From Purpureocillium takamizusanense (taxonomy: Eukaryota; Ascomycota; Sordariomycetes; Hypocreales; Ophiocordycipitaceae): 64,000 nt of DNA. Below the pieces are notes generated by a model. The model did no database searches. It was not told the DNA's origin and was given only the letters and a program-made list of their open reading frames with translations. A program made the position numbers and the translations under genes. The stretch spans positions 1,798,001-1,862,000 of the forward strand of contig NC_063075.1 of the NCBI RefSeq assembly GCF_022605165.1, in the 5' to 3' direction. Shown here piece by piece: positions 32,946-44,852 of the stretch (position 1 is its first letter; each line of letters starts with the position of its first letter).

Positions 32946-33196
32946 ATGCTTCGTTCGTGTACCAGATGTCATGACCCTACAGTCGATTACAAGTTGCCGG
33001 CAGTTCAATTCAATAGGAGCACATCGTAATGCGGAGTGTATTAATTCTATGCGTTTATTCACTACTAGTTCATTCCTAACCCGGGAGATCGACGATGCAT
33101 GGAGTGATCAAGACAATTTCATGTGGCGGTTTGCCGATAGGCGCGGTCTCTGTTTAGGCATGGTCAGCCGCCGCCTATTCGCCTTGAACCATCGCG

Positions 33197-33508
33197 TCAC
33201 ATACAATTGCCCTCCTTTTTGGAGAACTTGTCCTTTAGGGAGCTATCCATCGGTCCCTCCGGGTTTGAGCTAAGATTCTCGAGTTCCGACTTCAGCGTCT
33301 TGTCCTTGTTCTTGGCGCTGTCTGTGCCCTGGCCACTGGCGGGCGGATCGTGTAGCTGGCGGCCAGACTGGCGCTCCGGCGGTGGGGACTGATGACCTTC
33401 GGGCATTGTTTCGTGCTGTAGACTCGTCTTGCTATAGTATGTCCTTTGAGTTGGTAATCCGTAATGGGGCACTGCACGGATGATACGGAGAAGAATAAGG
33501 CGTGTCAA
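33197..33508 (-). CDS. Small conserved-looking protein with presequence-like N-terminus
   Basis: Frame of 103 residues. Residues 1-34 are basic and hydrophobic (MTRLILLRIIRAVPHYGL), resembling a mitochondrial presequence. From residue 35 the sequence is a hydrophilic low-complexity protein (MPEGHQSPPPERQSGRQL, then DPPASGQGTDSAKNKDK and SLKDKFSKKEGN). This pattern resembles a family of short fungal hypothetical proteins. An alternative start at the internal Met35 would give a 69-residue cytosolic form. Convergent with the VIP1-type gene. No function is proposed. Confidence 0.6.
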   Translation of the reverse strand: MTRLILLRIIRAVPHYGLPTQRTYYSKTSLQHETMPEGHQSPPPERQSGRQLHDPPASGQGTDSAKNKDKTLKSELENLSSNPEGPMDSSLKDKFSKKEGNCM

Positions 33509-34682
33509 TGGGTGCTTTGGCTTGCACCCGACGACGCTTTGTGTGGCATTCAGCAGCCTTTATGCCACAGAAAGAGGTTTATGGCGTCATAGCTGTCCCT
33601 TACATCATCATCCGCTGTCAAAGTGTCTCGATAGAGTGCGGCCCTCGACAGCGTGATCGAGATGGTGTCAAGATGACGAGAGTGGGAGCAAATGCTCCTT
33701 GGTGGAGCCCGATCCCAAAGTGGATTTGCTGCTAAGGTAGTCGACGATCCGAGTCAAAGGGAGCAGCACGGCACTGGGCCACCAGAAAGCTAAGTCGCAT
33801 ATCCAGGCTTTGACAAGATTGATGGATCCGTGCTCCGCTCTTTGTAGAATGTGCTATTTTGGGCGGCTTTGTACATTCCAAGACCCCTGGTCCTCAACAG
33901 CACAGCTTCCATCGCGAGTGCTGGTAAGACAACGCTGGGAACGACGGTGTATGAACACGACACGGTTCCCAAGGGAGACTTGGGAGGACTCTTTTACCCA
34001 CTTCAGCCATGTCTTGCTGCGCATTGGAGCAATATCCTGATTGGAGTCTCTGATGCTGGGAAACGCGATACGCGGTCGCGATGATTGGGAAAAGCGACAG
34101 GTAACACTCGCTTTCCTGTTCGGTGTATCAGCTCAGTCTGGGCAATGGTTGCACGCCAGCTGTTGTGGCGCCACCTTCACCTGAGTGGGCACTAGGTGCC
34201 TTTGAAGTTACTGCCCGTGCTGCCCGCCGTCAAAGGACGCTCCATCCAGTGGACGGGCGGGGACCAGCAGCACCATCTCAGGGGCTTTTACAGCCTAATG
34301 GAAGGGGTTTAGCGCCCGTCGTGAGCGTCCCACCACCCCGCACCTCAGAGCTCGCAGCGCCCGCTCTGGGCGGGCTGTGACGCGCCAGGCACTTGCCGTC
34401 CGTACCTTTGTTGGCCTCATCAGTGGGTGAGGCGGACGGCACCCCGTCCTCCACGTCCTCCACTCCTCCCAAAGCCAAGCATCGACTGTTGCAGAATTGT
34501 GCCGAAGCCCTTCCTCGCCGTGTTTCTGTTTATTACCTCCGCACACACCCGACACTCACACGCGACGACCAGCCCCTGGAGCTCTCGACGCAGCAGCAGT
34601 AGCAGCAGCAGCAGTAGCCACCAACAAACGACGGGAACTCTGCGGGCCACTCACTGCTCGTCTTCGAACGAAAGAAACGACC
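33509..34682. other. Divergent intergenic region
   Basis: About 1.2 kb between the small minus-strand gene and the coiled-coil gene. It presumably contains both promoters and a long leader with CAG-rich sequence at 34590-34620. No convincing gene. Confidence 0.45.
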
Positions 34683-35944
34683 ATGCCGGACCTTAACTCG
34701 GTGCCTGCTTCGCCGCACGCCTTGGCTGCGCCTCGACGACAGTCTTCGCACCAGATGCCTCCGCCGGCCACGTCCCAGTCGCCCTCCCTCAATATTCTAC
34801 CCTCCAACCAGGATGTCGTCAGCCACGGGCAGAGCAGCAGCCATGGCCACACGCACAGTCGACACCACAGCCTGAGCCATGCCGCCTCGTCTGTGCCGTC
34901 ACCACAACTTGCGGCGTCCCAGCCTCTGCAGCCGCAAGTGGGATCGTCAATAGAACCCGGCGTGGGACCTGGGCCTGGGCCTCTGCGACACCCGCGGCCG
35001 CTGACAGCAGCGGAATTGCACTCGCAGCTGGAAAAGGAACAAGAGGCGGTGGTGCGAAGTGGCCCTGTCCGTTCCACTTATAGGAGTTCGACTGACGTGA
35101 TTGCTTCGTACAGGTAAACCGATTGACGCGAGAACTGTCTCTTCTACGCGCTGCCCAGAACGCTTCCGTCGTCTCCAACGCTTCGTCTACGTCGGCCCCG
35201 ACGTCGACGCACGACCCAATCGCCGACACATCGCTGCTTTCCGGCTCGGGGTTCAGCATTCCCACGACGCGTCGACACCACCGCAATTCTTCTTCGGCTT
35301 CACAAAATTTTGCTACGAGCCAGCTCGCTTCCTCGTACGAAGCCCGACACCATATCCCTTCTCGTCCCTCGCAGCCAGTACCGCTCTCGCGACAAGACAG
35401 CGCTGCCTCGAGACGCAGCCAGACAAACTCCCCTGGACCGCAGGTCTCGTCGCTAGATCCCTCAAGCTACTTCCACCAGCAAAGAATCCCCCCGGCAGCA
35501 TCTGCGCCAATGAGCTCTGTCGCCGCCACGCCTGGAAGCGGAAGCATGGCCGACCAAATGAGCCCCGCTCTGATGGCAGCAACATCCCGATACGAAGAGA
35601 CTGCCTTCTACCGCAGCGAACTTGAGACTGCGAAGAAGGAAAATGAGGCATTAAAGCGGCGCATCAGGGACCTTGAGAGGATGGTACAAAACAGGCGAGC
35701 GAGCGAAACTAGCCGCACCAGGAGCGAAAGTGTTAGCACCACGGCGAGTGCCAGCGTTGCGACCGCAGGCGGAGCCGGTATTGCGGGACCACGCGATGTA
35801 GCGGCTTCCAGGCCGGAGAGAGGGCGAGGTATGACGAGCCAGAGCGTTGCTAGTGCCAGTAGTGTCGCTGTCGGGGTTCCAGAGGATGAGGTAAAGGTGG
35901 GAGAAAGCGCTGCGAGCTCCGGTGTGGGAAACAATCAGCCTTGA
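34683..35944 (+). CDS. Serine-rich coiled-coil protein, unknown function
   Basis: Two exons (34683..35051, 35114..35944), 399 residues. The intron (gtgcga donor, tacag acceptor) joins KEQEAV to VNRLTRELSLLRAAQNAS, giving a short helical segment. The first 100 residues are Ser/Pro/His/Gln-rich and disordered. A second Ser-rich stretch follows, then a coiled coil at residues 283-318 with heptad-like spacing (EETAFYRSELETAKKENEAL onward), and a Ser/Ala-rich acidic tail. It has features of scaffold or regulatory proteins but no domain I can name. Start context AACGACCATGCC is favourable and initiates the protein-like segment. Confidence 0.72.
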
Positions 35945-36305
35945 TTCATTATGGAAGCAAAGACTACCAGTGCAGCAAAGATAGAGAGATTACTGGATAT
36001 GGCGTGTAATGGTCAAGGGAGCCTGGCACAGATATAGTATGGCCAACACGAGGCGTTATGGGGAGCGAGTCAACGAAACTGCAGAGCAAGCACTTTTTTT
36101 CTCCTTCTGATCTGTCCTTGGTCTGAACTAAACATTCATTGTCGTATAAGTTTCAACCGGCCAACAATGGCATGCTACCGCCATGGAACTCTGTTGCGTC
36201 TTCGCACTTCGCACGTCTATACGAGCACTTCCAGTCGTCAAAAGCCACTTCTCACTCTTCGCCCGTCGCCGCTGAGTCGTCGAGGTCTGATTCGGCGTGC
36301 GTCAT
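35945..36305. other. Convergent 3' flanks
   Basis: 361 bp between converging stop codons; probably 3' UTRs. No feature recognised. Confidence 0.45.
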
Positions 36306-37769
36306 CTAAAAGTTTTTCCTGGCGCGTTTGGCGGGCGGTTCGAACGTTACGCCGTCTTCGTCCCAGAGGTCCTCGTCCAGCAGCATCCGCTTCGAGGTCG
36401 CTGGCGGGGCGTTGTTGTTGGGTTTGCGATCCGAGCCCGAGGACCACAACGACTTGGGGCTGGGGGGGTTAGCGGCGAGAACGGAAGACCGAAGTTTCAT
36501 CATCGGCTTGTCCTCGGAGTCGGAGTCGGAAAAGGGCGTCGCGAACTGCTGAAGAAGCTCGCGCTTGATCTGGGAGTCGAGATCCTGAAACAGAGGCGAG
36601 GATGGCGCAAACTTGCCCATGTCGTCAGAATCGTCGCCCGCAGTGGAAACTCTGCCATTTGTGCGGCTGTAGGGACGCAGCAGCTTCTTGAGCGGCTTAT
36701 CATCGTCCGAATCCGACTCGTGCTTGAGGTCCAGGACAGTTTGAGCGCGGTGTTGTCCATTGATGCTTTGGATGCGTTGAGAGAGGCGCTGCTTCATGAG
36801 TGGTTTATCGTCATCATCGTCCGAATCCGACTCGTGCTTGAGGTCCAAGACAGCTTGTTGACCGCGTTGTTGTTCATTGATGGCTTGGAGTTCAGCAGCC
36901 GCAGCTGTGCCATCAGGTTCGTATAGGCTGCAGTCATCATCCTCTGCATCCGCATCACCGAGGTCCTCGTCGCTGCTGTCCCGTAGCTCAATCAGCACAG
37001 TCGACGCTTCGCTGGGTGTTTCGTCGCGGCTAGCGAAGAGTTCAGTCGGCACGCTCGACAATTCACTGGAATCTTCTTCTTCGTCGTCGTCATCGTCGCC
37101 GTCGCTGGCATCCTCCTCCTCCTCATCCTCCTCTGCCGCCGCTGCCGCGATATACGCGTTGCCGCCGAGGCGGGCCAGCTTGATTCGCAAGTAACCATCG
37201 ATCCGCTCCACCAAGCTTCTAAGCGTAGTCTGGTCCTCCAGCGCCGTCAGGAGGTGGAAAGCCGCCGAGAGCGCCGTCCTGAACTTGCGACTCTCGAACT
37301 CTCGCTTGTCGGACTCCCACTTCAACTCCTCAACGTGGGTCGCCTGCTCCTCGAGCTTCGCCTTGGCGTCTTCGGCTTCCTTGAAGAGTCCATCGCGGGC
37401 TTTCTGCAGCGCGTTGTTCGTGTGCTGCATGCGATTGCTCTTGGCGACCTCCGCCTTGAGCTCGTCCCGCGCAGTCTGGAGGAGCGCCTCGAGCTCGAGC
37501 TCTCTTTTCTCAAGCTTCTTGTTCTCGGATCGAAGTTTCTTCGCCTTGACCTCGAGCTTCTTGACGCGTTTGTGGAGAGGCGTGTTGGCTTCGTCTTTGG
37601 CCTTGCTGTCTTTTGTCTCGCCGTTGCTCTTTCTCGTTGAAGATCGGTGCAGCTTATCCTCAGTGCGTTCCTTCTTCATAGCACGAGGTGTGGTATTGGC
37701 GGGCGCCGCTGGGGGCTCAGGCATGGTGGTCTTTCCCGAGGTCTTCTGCTCTTGACGGCGAGACTCCAT
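36306..37769 (-). CDS. Acidic coiled-coil nuclear protein with internal repeats
   Basis: Single exon, 487 residues. A lysine-rich N-terminus leads into a long coiled coil (about 64-160, KKLEVKAKKLRSENKKLEKR onward). A helical segment (165-205) precedes acidic runs of Asp/Glu/Ser. The block VLDLKHESDSDDD-KPL occurs twice (about 307-323 and 345-360) within a longer imperfect duplication that includes INxQxR before each copy. Similar KP(L/M)-containing acidic units recur near 430. Ser-Asp and Ser-Glu runs are classic casein-kinase-2 sites. The C-terminus PPAKRARKNF is a likely nuclear localisation signal. Not assigned to a family; role in chromatin or nucleolus is speculation. Confidence 0.75.
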   Translation of the reverse strand: MESRRQEQKTSGKTTMPEPPAAPANTTPRAMKKERTEDKLHRSSTRKSNGETKDSKAKDEANTPLHKRVKKLEVKAKKLRSENKKLEKRELELEALLQTARDELKAEVAKSNRMQHTNNALQKARDGLFKEAEDAKAKLEEQATHVEELKWESDKREFESRKFRTALSAAFHLLTALEDQTTLRSLVERIDGYLRIKLARLGGNAYIAAAAAEEDEEEEDASDGDDDDDEEEDSSELSSVPTELFASRDETPSEASTVLIELRDSSDEDLGDADAEDDDCSLYEPDGTAAAAELQAINEQQRGQQAVLDLKHESDSDDDDDKPLMKQRLSQRIQSINGQHRAQTVLDLKHESDSDDDKPLKKLLRPYSRTNGRVSTAGDDSDDMGKFAPSSPLFQDLDSQIKRELLQQFATPFSDSDSEDKPMMKLRSSVLAANPPSPKSLWSSGSDRKPNNNAPPATSKRMLLDEDLWDEDGVTFEPPAKRARKNF

Positions 37770-38703
37770 TGTGTCGTGCAGGCTCCCCCAATTGGAACCT
37801 CGAACGCTGCGGGTTTGTGTGTAGGCAATGTGCTACTGCTTCGCAAAGATTGAAGAGCTCGCAAGTAGACTCTGGAACAGGAATTGTAGAGTGTCGAGAA
37901 GCGTGTGACGGATGGCAGGGGTGAAGTCGACGTGTGCAGGTCACGATGTGGCCGGGTAACCAGGAGACCAAGCCCTGATCTCGCAGGTAGTGTTGTGAGA
38001 ACAATAAGATCAAAACAGGGCTGTGAATGGGGGGGGAAATAGAATGCAAACGGGCTGTTCAGGGCAGAGGGGAGCAGGGGAGCAGGGGAGCAGGTCGTCG
38101 CAGCTGGCTGCCAGGTGCGCCACCTCGACGCGCATGCGCATATTGCCTTGAGGAGAACCACAGCGGTTCGACTCCCACAGATGGCAGGCAGATGGTGTTT
38201 CCATAGTTCCGAGTAATTTCCTCGCCATGATGCACCTCCGGCTCAACTACTGTCGCTTTCGATATGTTGGACTATGCCTTGAAACTCATCAGTCTCATCA
38301 TACCACAAGAGGCACTGCTCTCCTCAAATGATTTTTCCTGCTTCTAAAGCTAGAGGCGACGTAGAAGAAAATAAAGCGGAAAGGCTTACAAAAGCACAAA
38401 ATGCGGCGTTCGCGAATCTCGTGCCGTAGGCGCCTCCTATCGCAACCGCAAGAGCACCGCCTCACCACATATACGCTCACACACGACATATCTAAGGCGT
38501 ACTTCGATCTATACTTAAATCAAGCTAAGTGGTATTCGCATGTCATGTGGATCGTCTGACCATGCATACATCAAGATACATCAAGCACATGCTGTACAGT
38601 CCCATAGTTGGTCCCTTGCCACCTCACGTCAGTCGCACATGCCTTGCCTCAATCAGACAATGATGGTTTCTTTTTTTTCTTCGTCATGTCGTGAAACGTC
38701 CCT
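37770..38703. other. Intergenic with a short AGCAGGGG-type repeat
   Basis: About 930 bp between two minus-strand genes. It includes a short GGGAGCAG repeat around 38070-38092 and a G run near 38030. It probably holds the promoter of the coiled-coil gene and the 3' UTR of the dioxygenase. No gene recognised. Confidence 0.45.
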
Positions 38704-40217
38704 TTACGGAGCCACCAAATGGCTAATCACCTTCTTTCCCTCGGGCAACGTAAAGTGCGATTGGACGGCGCCCCAGCTCTCCTCGTTGTAGCCCTCCTGC
38801 ACCTTCTGACACGTCCGGAGGCCCCATTCCGAGACGCCCACCATGAGGCAGCTCTCGAACATGAAGGCGCAGCTCCCCTCGCCGACCTTGACGGGCTTCA
38901 GCTCGGCTTCCCGCGCGCCCTCGTTGCTCTCGGCGTCCGGCCCGTGGCCGCTCATGACGTTGTGCAGGCTCGCGCCGCCGGGCACGAAGCCCCCGGCGCC
39001 GCCCCGCTTGGCGTCGTAGCCGCCGCGGATCAGGCCCATGAACTCGCTCATGGTGTTGCGGTGGTACCACGGCGGCCGGAAGGTGTCCTCGCCGACGAGC
39101 CAGCGCGGCGGGAAGATGACGAAGTCGGCCACGGCGGTGCCGGGGACGGGTGACGGGGCGGACAGGACGGTGAAGATGGAGGGGTCGGGATGGTCGAAGG
39201 TGATGGTGCCAATGGCGTTGAAGCGGCCGAGGTCGTACTTGTAGGGGTAGTAGTTTCCCTGCCAGGCGACGACGTCAAAGGGCGTGTGGGCCTGCTTGGT
39301 CTCGAAGAGGCTGTTGTTGAACTTGACCGTGACGAGGAACGTCTGCGGGCCGTCCGACGCCGTCGCGCCAAACTCGTCGCTGAAACAGGCCACGGGGGCC
39401 TGGAAGTCGCGGGCGTTGGCGAGACCGTTGGAGCCGATGGGCCCAAGCTCGGGGAGGTTGAAGTGACCCTGGTAGAGCTCGAGCGCGTAGCCGCGCGCGC
39501 GCCCGCTGACGAGATGGACCTGGTACTTGACGCCGCGCGGGATGACGCAAATCTCCATCTGCCGGACGAGCAGCCACCCGAACTCGGTGCGGATATCCAG
39601 GTCGCCCTCCTGCGGGACGATGAGCAGGTCGCCGTCGGCCGAGTAGAAGACGGAGTCGCAGGCCATGCTCTTGCCCGCGGCGTAGACGAACATGCCGAGG
39701 CCCTGCTTCTGCGTCGGGTCGCCCGCGCCCGCGACGAGCCTCAGGCCCGACACAAAGTCCAGGTCCTTGGCCTCGTCGTGGTCAAAGGGATCCCAGCGCA
39801 GCTGGTTGGGGATGTAGTGCATCTTGGACGCCTCATCCTTGGGCATCCCCGACGCGGTGCGGGTTTCGGGCGCGGGCTGGTAGGGCGGGTGCGCGCACGA
39901 CGGCAAGACGCGGTACAGCCATGTTTGCTTATTATCGTGCCTGGGCGCCGTAAAGGCCGTGCCGGAAAGCTTCTCGGCGTACAGACCCAGCGGGGGCTTT
40001 TGGGGGGAGTTGTGGCCGATGGGAAGCGCACCCTCGACAGCTTCGGATCTGGGGTTCAGCAGCAAGATCGTCAGCCAAAAAGCAAGTCGCAAGTTGAACG
40101 GAATTCGCAGCTCAGCTCTGTTGTAGTGTAGCGGGGCGCGGCAACGTACTCGAAATGGGAGTTGAAGCCGTTCTGATAACGGTACTTCTCCTTGGTCTCA
40201 AACTGCGTGACGGGCAT
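38704..40217 (-). CDS. hmgA: Homogentisate 1,2-dioxygenase
   Basis: Opens the ring of homogentisate to maleylacetoacetate in phenylalanine/tyrosine catabolism, using Fe(II) and O2. Two exons: 40150..40217 and 38704..40048; 470 residues. Exon 1 encodes [18 protein letters not shown]; the 101-bp intron (gtacgt donor, cccag acceptor) joins NSHFE to SEAVEGALP. Conserved blocks include [35 protein letters not shown] and [15 protein letters not shown]. Iron ligands by homology are His352, Glu358 and His391, with His385 nearby in [11 protein letters not shown]. Length is close to the Aspergillus enzyme. Fumarylacetoacetase and maleylacetoacetate isomerase genes, clustered with hmgA in some fungi, are not in this window. 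A plus-strand frame across it is a GC shadow. Confidence 0.95.
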
Positions 40218-41292
40218 GGTGGGCAACGGGCGATGAATGAATGATGCACAGTCAGTTCAATCTCGCCCCTGTTGCGAGCAATCAATCAGGCAGAGCCGCC
40301 CCGGGCGGCGGGCGGGTAGAGCAGGCTTCATCCTTTTAAACTCTCTTGGCTTGGCCCCGACAAACACCCCCCGTGGAGTCGGTCGGGGACGGGGACCCTG
40401 CCCTGCCCTGTCCTGTGCCTCTCGCATTTCGTGACGTGAGCGCGCGCGCGCTGTGTCGAATCCGATTCCGAGCCTCGTTCGTCGTCGTGCGACTTATTCC
40501 GCCGTGGGGAGCTTGGGCCGCCGCATGGAGGGGCAAACCGACAGTAACCGCCCAATCCCGGGGCGCCGCCTGTAGCTGCTTCGTTCCGCGCGGGGCTCCG
40601 TGGGGTGCGGAATCGAATCGATCACTGTCCGGCACTAACAGCCTCACGTACAAAATGCTCCCAAACAAGTTAAGGTCAAGTTCGGCGTCAAACTGCGTCG
40701 GCTGCTTACGAGAACAACATGCTCTTGCGGAATGAGTCCAGCCAGCGACGTCGGTCAGGGCCTGCATCTTTGCCATCGCTTGCGCGTCCTTTGTCGGGCC
40801 ATCATACAGAAATCGGACCGGAATGGTTTGGACTGAGCCGTAACTACTGTAACAGTGGCAACTCCATGAACTTGAAACGCGTATGATGCACCTGGGCAAG
40901 GCGTACAGTATATTTAGTAGCACAACCTAATAGCCAGCTGCTGGTCAGACATCAACCCCCCCTTTTTTTTAACGACCATGGGCGTTACACCGGCCTCGGA
41001 GAAACGCATGTGAGCCGTCGCAGGTTGGCTCTTTCATCACAGGAAGAGAAATTACAGTGTGACAATGTGTAAAGAGGTAGCGAGGTTCCAACAGACCTCG
41101 GAATCAATTGACCAAAGCCCCAACGGCTTCGGCACGAATGGCACAAAGGCGACGCCTCCGGCGGTCGCTCCACACTAACACTACCGAGAGTATCTAATCG
41201 CAATATCCCGGGCGCCGACTCGCAACGAATCCAGCGAAGCCAAACAAACAGTTGAAGGAAATATTGGAACAGATATCGGGTGTAGGAGGTTA
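40218..41292. other. Intergenic, promoter of homogentisate dioxygenase
   Basis: About 1.07 kb. It holds the dioxygenase promoter, an alternating GC stretch (GCGCGCGCGC near 40440-40450) and a C/T homopolymer tract near 40957-40970. No gene recognised. Confidence 0.45.
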
Positions 41293-42078
41293 TTACTCTT
41301 CCTCCTTCTTGTTCTTCTTCTTCTTGCCGCCGCCGCCGCCGCCACCGCCGCTTGTAGGCTGCTTCTGGAGGTGGACAACCAACCGTGTCCACGACTCCTC
41401 CTTGTCCCATTCGAACCCGGCAAGGTACGGGTTGTCCAGCTCGTCGTCGGCCTTGGAAACAGTCAGTCAACAGCAAACTTGCGATGCGGATCATTCCGGA
41501 CTCACCCGCTTCTTGTACGCCTTGTAAATCGCGTCCATCGCATCCTTGATGGTGACACCCTTGAGGTTTCTTGCCGTGACTTCCATGCCCAGTGGGAAGT
41601 GCAGGTCAATCTTCTTGACAGGAGGCTTGGTCAAGGGAATCTTGAGGATGGATGGGTCGTCGATTGACATGGGGCTCGAGTTGATCTTCCTATCAAGTGA
41701 AACCATCAGCACTGTCGCCATCTGAGAACGTGTCCAAAGGGGCCGCTGGGCGGAGGCTCATGCCAGGAAAAGCAAGTACTTACCACCCCGTTTTTTGTGT
41801 CTCGACAGGAAGCTGGATCTCAATCTTGTCCTTCTCTGCAATTATATCTGTAAGTATATACGCTTTGACATGTATTGTCATTGGCAGCATGCACTGTGAC
41901 GCACGCAGGATACAAGCTTGCACGGAGCGGAGGTAGTGGGGCCAGTGAGCTTACCAAGGTCATTGATGTTCATCACACCAGCCGCACTGGAGCTTTGCCT
42001 CCTATGGCCCTTCTCCTTGGGCGGTGACGACGACAGGCCTTGAACGGCGGAATCGACCTTGGAGAGCGGTTCAGTCAT
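41293..42078 (-). CDS. DUF6699-type small protein
   Basis: Four exons on the minus strand: 41955..42078, 41784..41835, 41506..41689, 41293..41451; 172 residues. All introns are GT-AG. The assembled protein has a Ser-rich N-terminus, then EKDKIEIQLPVETQKTGW, then a core resembling the fungal DUF6699 fold (IDLHFPLGMEVTARNLKGVT, KDAMDAIYKAYKKR, then AGFEWDKEESWTRLVVHL). It ends in a Gly run followed by KKKKNKKEEE. The in-frame fit across three junctions strongly supports the structure. The domain is of unknown function; the assignment is by resemblance only. Confidence 0.8.
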
Positions 42079-44852
42079 GGTGGAATTTGCTTGTTGACTA
42101 CGGCCAGAGAAGAGGCGGTAATCGCTGGACGAGTACTGGCGTCAGCGTTTGATCAATGAGTAGGCGGCGTTCAAAACGCGCCCCGGAGACCTCGGGCGAG
42201 CCTGTAGGACGAACCTGTGATGGAAACGGGTGATGGTGAGATGAGTCGATGTGTATCGATGATGACAATGATGAAGAGAGGAAGAAGAGGGGGATGAGGA
42301 GGGGAAGGGAGGGGAAGGTCCTATTATCGGCAGGAGGGCAGGGCAGAGGTGCCTGAGGTGCTGAGACCCAAGCAGGAACGAGCCGTCCTGTTGCTGGGCT
42401 GGACGCCCAGCTTGTCCCCTACGGTTTCGTCAGACCGGGCGGGGTAAGTGCCATCAGCGGCCGTCGCTGCCATTGCGTCCTGGATCGCGTGACTGCGACG
42501 CACACGGGTGCTGCGGTACTCACACCTTGATGCCCGTTCGGGTTTAGCGCTGGAGCTGCAGGGCCAGTTTGATCGGAGGTCCGGGGTAGAATCCGGGGAA
42601 GCATGTCGATTGACCCACAGCAGCGGCGCTTGGTGAGCTGATGAACAGGTGATTGAGAGACGGATGGGCGTGAGGGCATTCGCATGGCCGACCGGGAGGA
42701 GGAAACGCGCCCGTGGGAGCGTCCAATGCTTGAAAATGCCTGCGGCGTCGCCAGGACGAGAAGGTTGGGAATGGTGGGTGTGTACAGAGTACATCGCCTG
42801 AGGTGAGTTTGTATTGGATGGCGTGTTGGGGACCTGCTGTTAACCTTCAGCGCTGCGGACGAGGGATCTGCCTGGGCAACCCCTCCCTCTTCGGAGGGCT
42901 CGGCCTGGACGGGCAGTGCAGCCAGTGCCACGACACACGGAGAGCTCGGCTGTCAACGTTGTACCTCAGTACTGCTGTAACTCCAGTGGTGGCTGTAGGT
43001 ACCTACAGCAGTGCAAACACCGAGGCCCGTGCAACGTGACGGGCGCCGGACGCAAGGGCGCACCTGCCTGCAGTGCCAGCCGGGCTTGCCTCGCGCATCG
43101 CTGGGATTCCAGGGACCCCGCCCGCCACACACCTCAGCATTGAAGCCCACGTTGGGCCGTGCGGAGCGCTGTGGTGCCTGTCGATTGGCTTCGTCCCGCC
43201 AGAGTCGTTGCAGCAGTCCGACCCTGGAGGCGCATCAGACGACCATCCATCCATCCATGCCTCCAACGTCCGCCCCCTCCCGCCGCACTCGGAGACCGAC
43301 CTTGCATGAGGGGTCAGGGGATCTCTCTCTGTTGACTGGACGTCCGCCGAGGCACACCTTGCGTTGAATGCAGCAAAATGATTCCGACTCCTCCTGAGAT
43401 TTAGACCTCGATTGAGGCCAGCATGTTTGGTCTCAAGGCCCCGGCTTCTCTGCCATCTCTTCTTCAGTCACCGAGCTCTCACCTTAGTTCACGATGACGA
43501 CAGCTGACAGTGGATCGCCACCTGGCCCGCACGGCACCTCGCAGGAGAGTGGAGTCGGGCGGGGACTCGGACCTCTGTTTCCCGAACAGGGTTGAACAGG
43601 CCACCGAGACGCGTGATGATGTGCCGCTTCGCCTGCGGGGGCGTACAGTCGTCCCGTCAAGTTTGAGAGTTGCAGGCGATCGGCTCCACGAGAGAGTAAC
43701 ATACTTTCTAGTTAATCAGCTGGGATACGAACGACACGAGGAGACGGTTGCTGACTACCAAGAGCATTCGAAGTCACACCCAGCGGCTGCTCGAAATTTC
43801 CATGTTCGATTGTGCAATTGACGGACCTCTTCGAGACGAACGGTCGTCATCGACGACATTCTTATGCCATGCCACAAGATTGGCGGCTTCCTCATACTCC
43901 TCTCAAGGCCACCATAAGAGCGCCTCTCAGCATTGTCTCTCGAGCGCTTGAGGAGGAGTGAGGCACCTTACGATGAGAGCGTGCCATTTTGGATGTAATA
44001 AGATCCTCCGCTCAAACAAAGTCTGGTCGACCGTGGCGTGTCGCATCAGATGCAGCAGCCCCTACGCCAGCGAGTCCATCACGATTCACGACAACCCGAT
44101 GCAGCGAGGAAGGCTCTGCCCAGTTCATCGTGCTCGGCCGCAGTCCAGTCTCCTCCAGAGCCCGTGACACCCCTTCAAGTACTTACGCGATTCAGACCGT
44201 CTTCTCTGCATCAAGCTCGCGCGACAGTTTGCTTGCCCTGTGCAGAGTCTTTGGGGATGGTCGGACGCAACGACATGACCGCCAGCGAGCGAGGGGGGCG
44301 CGGGCTGACGTGCGCACAACGACCCAAGACCGGCCGATGAGTCCACACCTTGTTTATCATGGATCATGCGGATCAGAAAATTGAAAGGGCCACGACACCT
44401 CAAGTACCTCGCGCATTTTTGTGTGGTTTCTTTTTGCCTCCCCCTAATGAGGTGCGAGCGCCCACCCTTCAAATGATGAGAGAAGAAAGAGGGTCTGGCG
44501 CAGACCCGGTGCCGCCTTTACCCTCTTTGTCAGCAGGGACGCGCAATTCATGGGCACGAAGCAACGTCAGCCCTGGCGTTGCCTCTCCTCTTTTTGCCCA
44601 TGAGCGACACGGCGGCACACGAATGCGATGATGCGGCGGCGAAATTTTGCTGCAACGCGAAGAAAACTGTGGATATAGAGGGCCCCTTGCTGGTTCATAC
44701 TTGTTCATCCATCTCCGTCGCACTCGTGGTTGGGCAACATTTATTTTGCGTGTTACACGCATCGCCTGTCGTTCTCCGCCGCCCGCCTGGCCCCCCCCCC
44801 CTCTGCCGCTCTTTTCGGACCGTCGCCCCTCCCGTCATGACCAGCCTCAGAC
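42079..44852. other. Long region without a recognisable gene
   Basis: 2.77 kb upstream of both the DUF6699-type gene and the unrecognised 460-residue gene. Several GC-derived open frames up to 170 codons exist on both strands (for example 42419-42931) but none has protein-like composition. A CCAT run lies at 43243-43258 and GTAGGTACCTAC at about 42996-43007. It may hold long leaders or non-coding transcripts, for which there is no sequence proof. Confidence 0.4.

Noticed and set aside
32034..33062. 342-codon minus-strand frame
   Set aside because: Antisense shadow of the VIP1-type gene; Arg/Leu/Val-rich composition typical of GC shadows.
39190..40131. 313-codon plus-strand frame
   Set aside because: Antisense shadow of homogentisate dioxygenase.
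42324..42931. Overlapping minus-strand frames of 156 and 170 codons
   Set aside because: Ser/Pro/Arg-rich, no conserved pattern, mutually overlapping in different frames.
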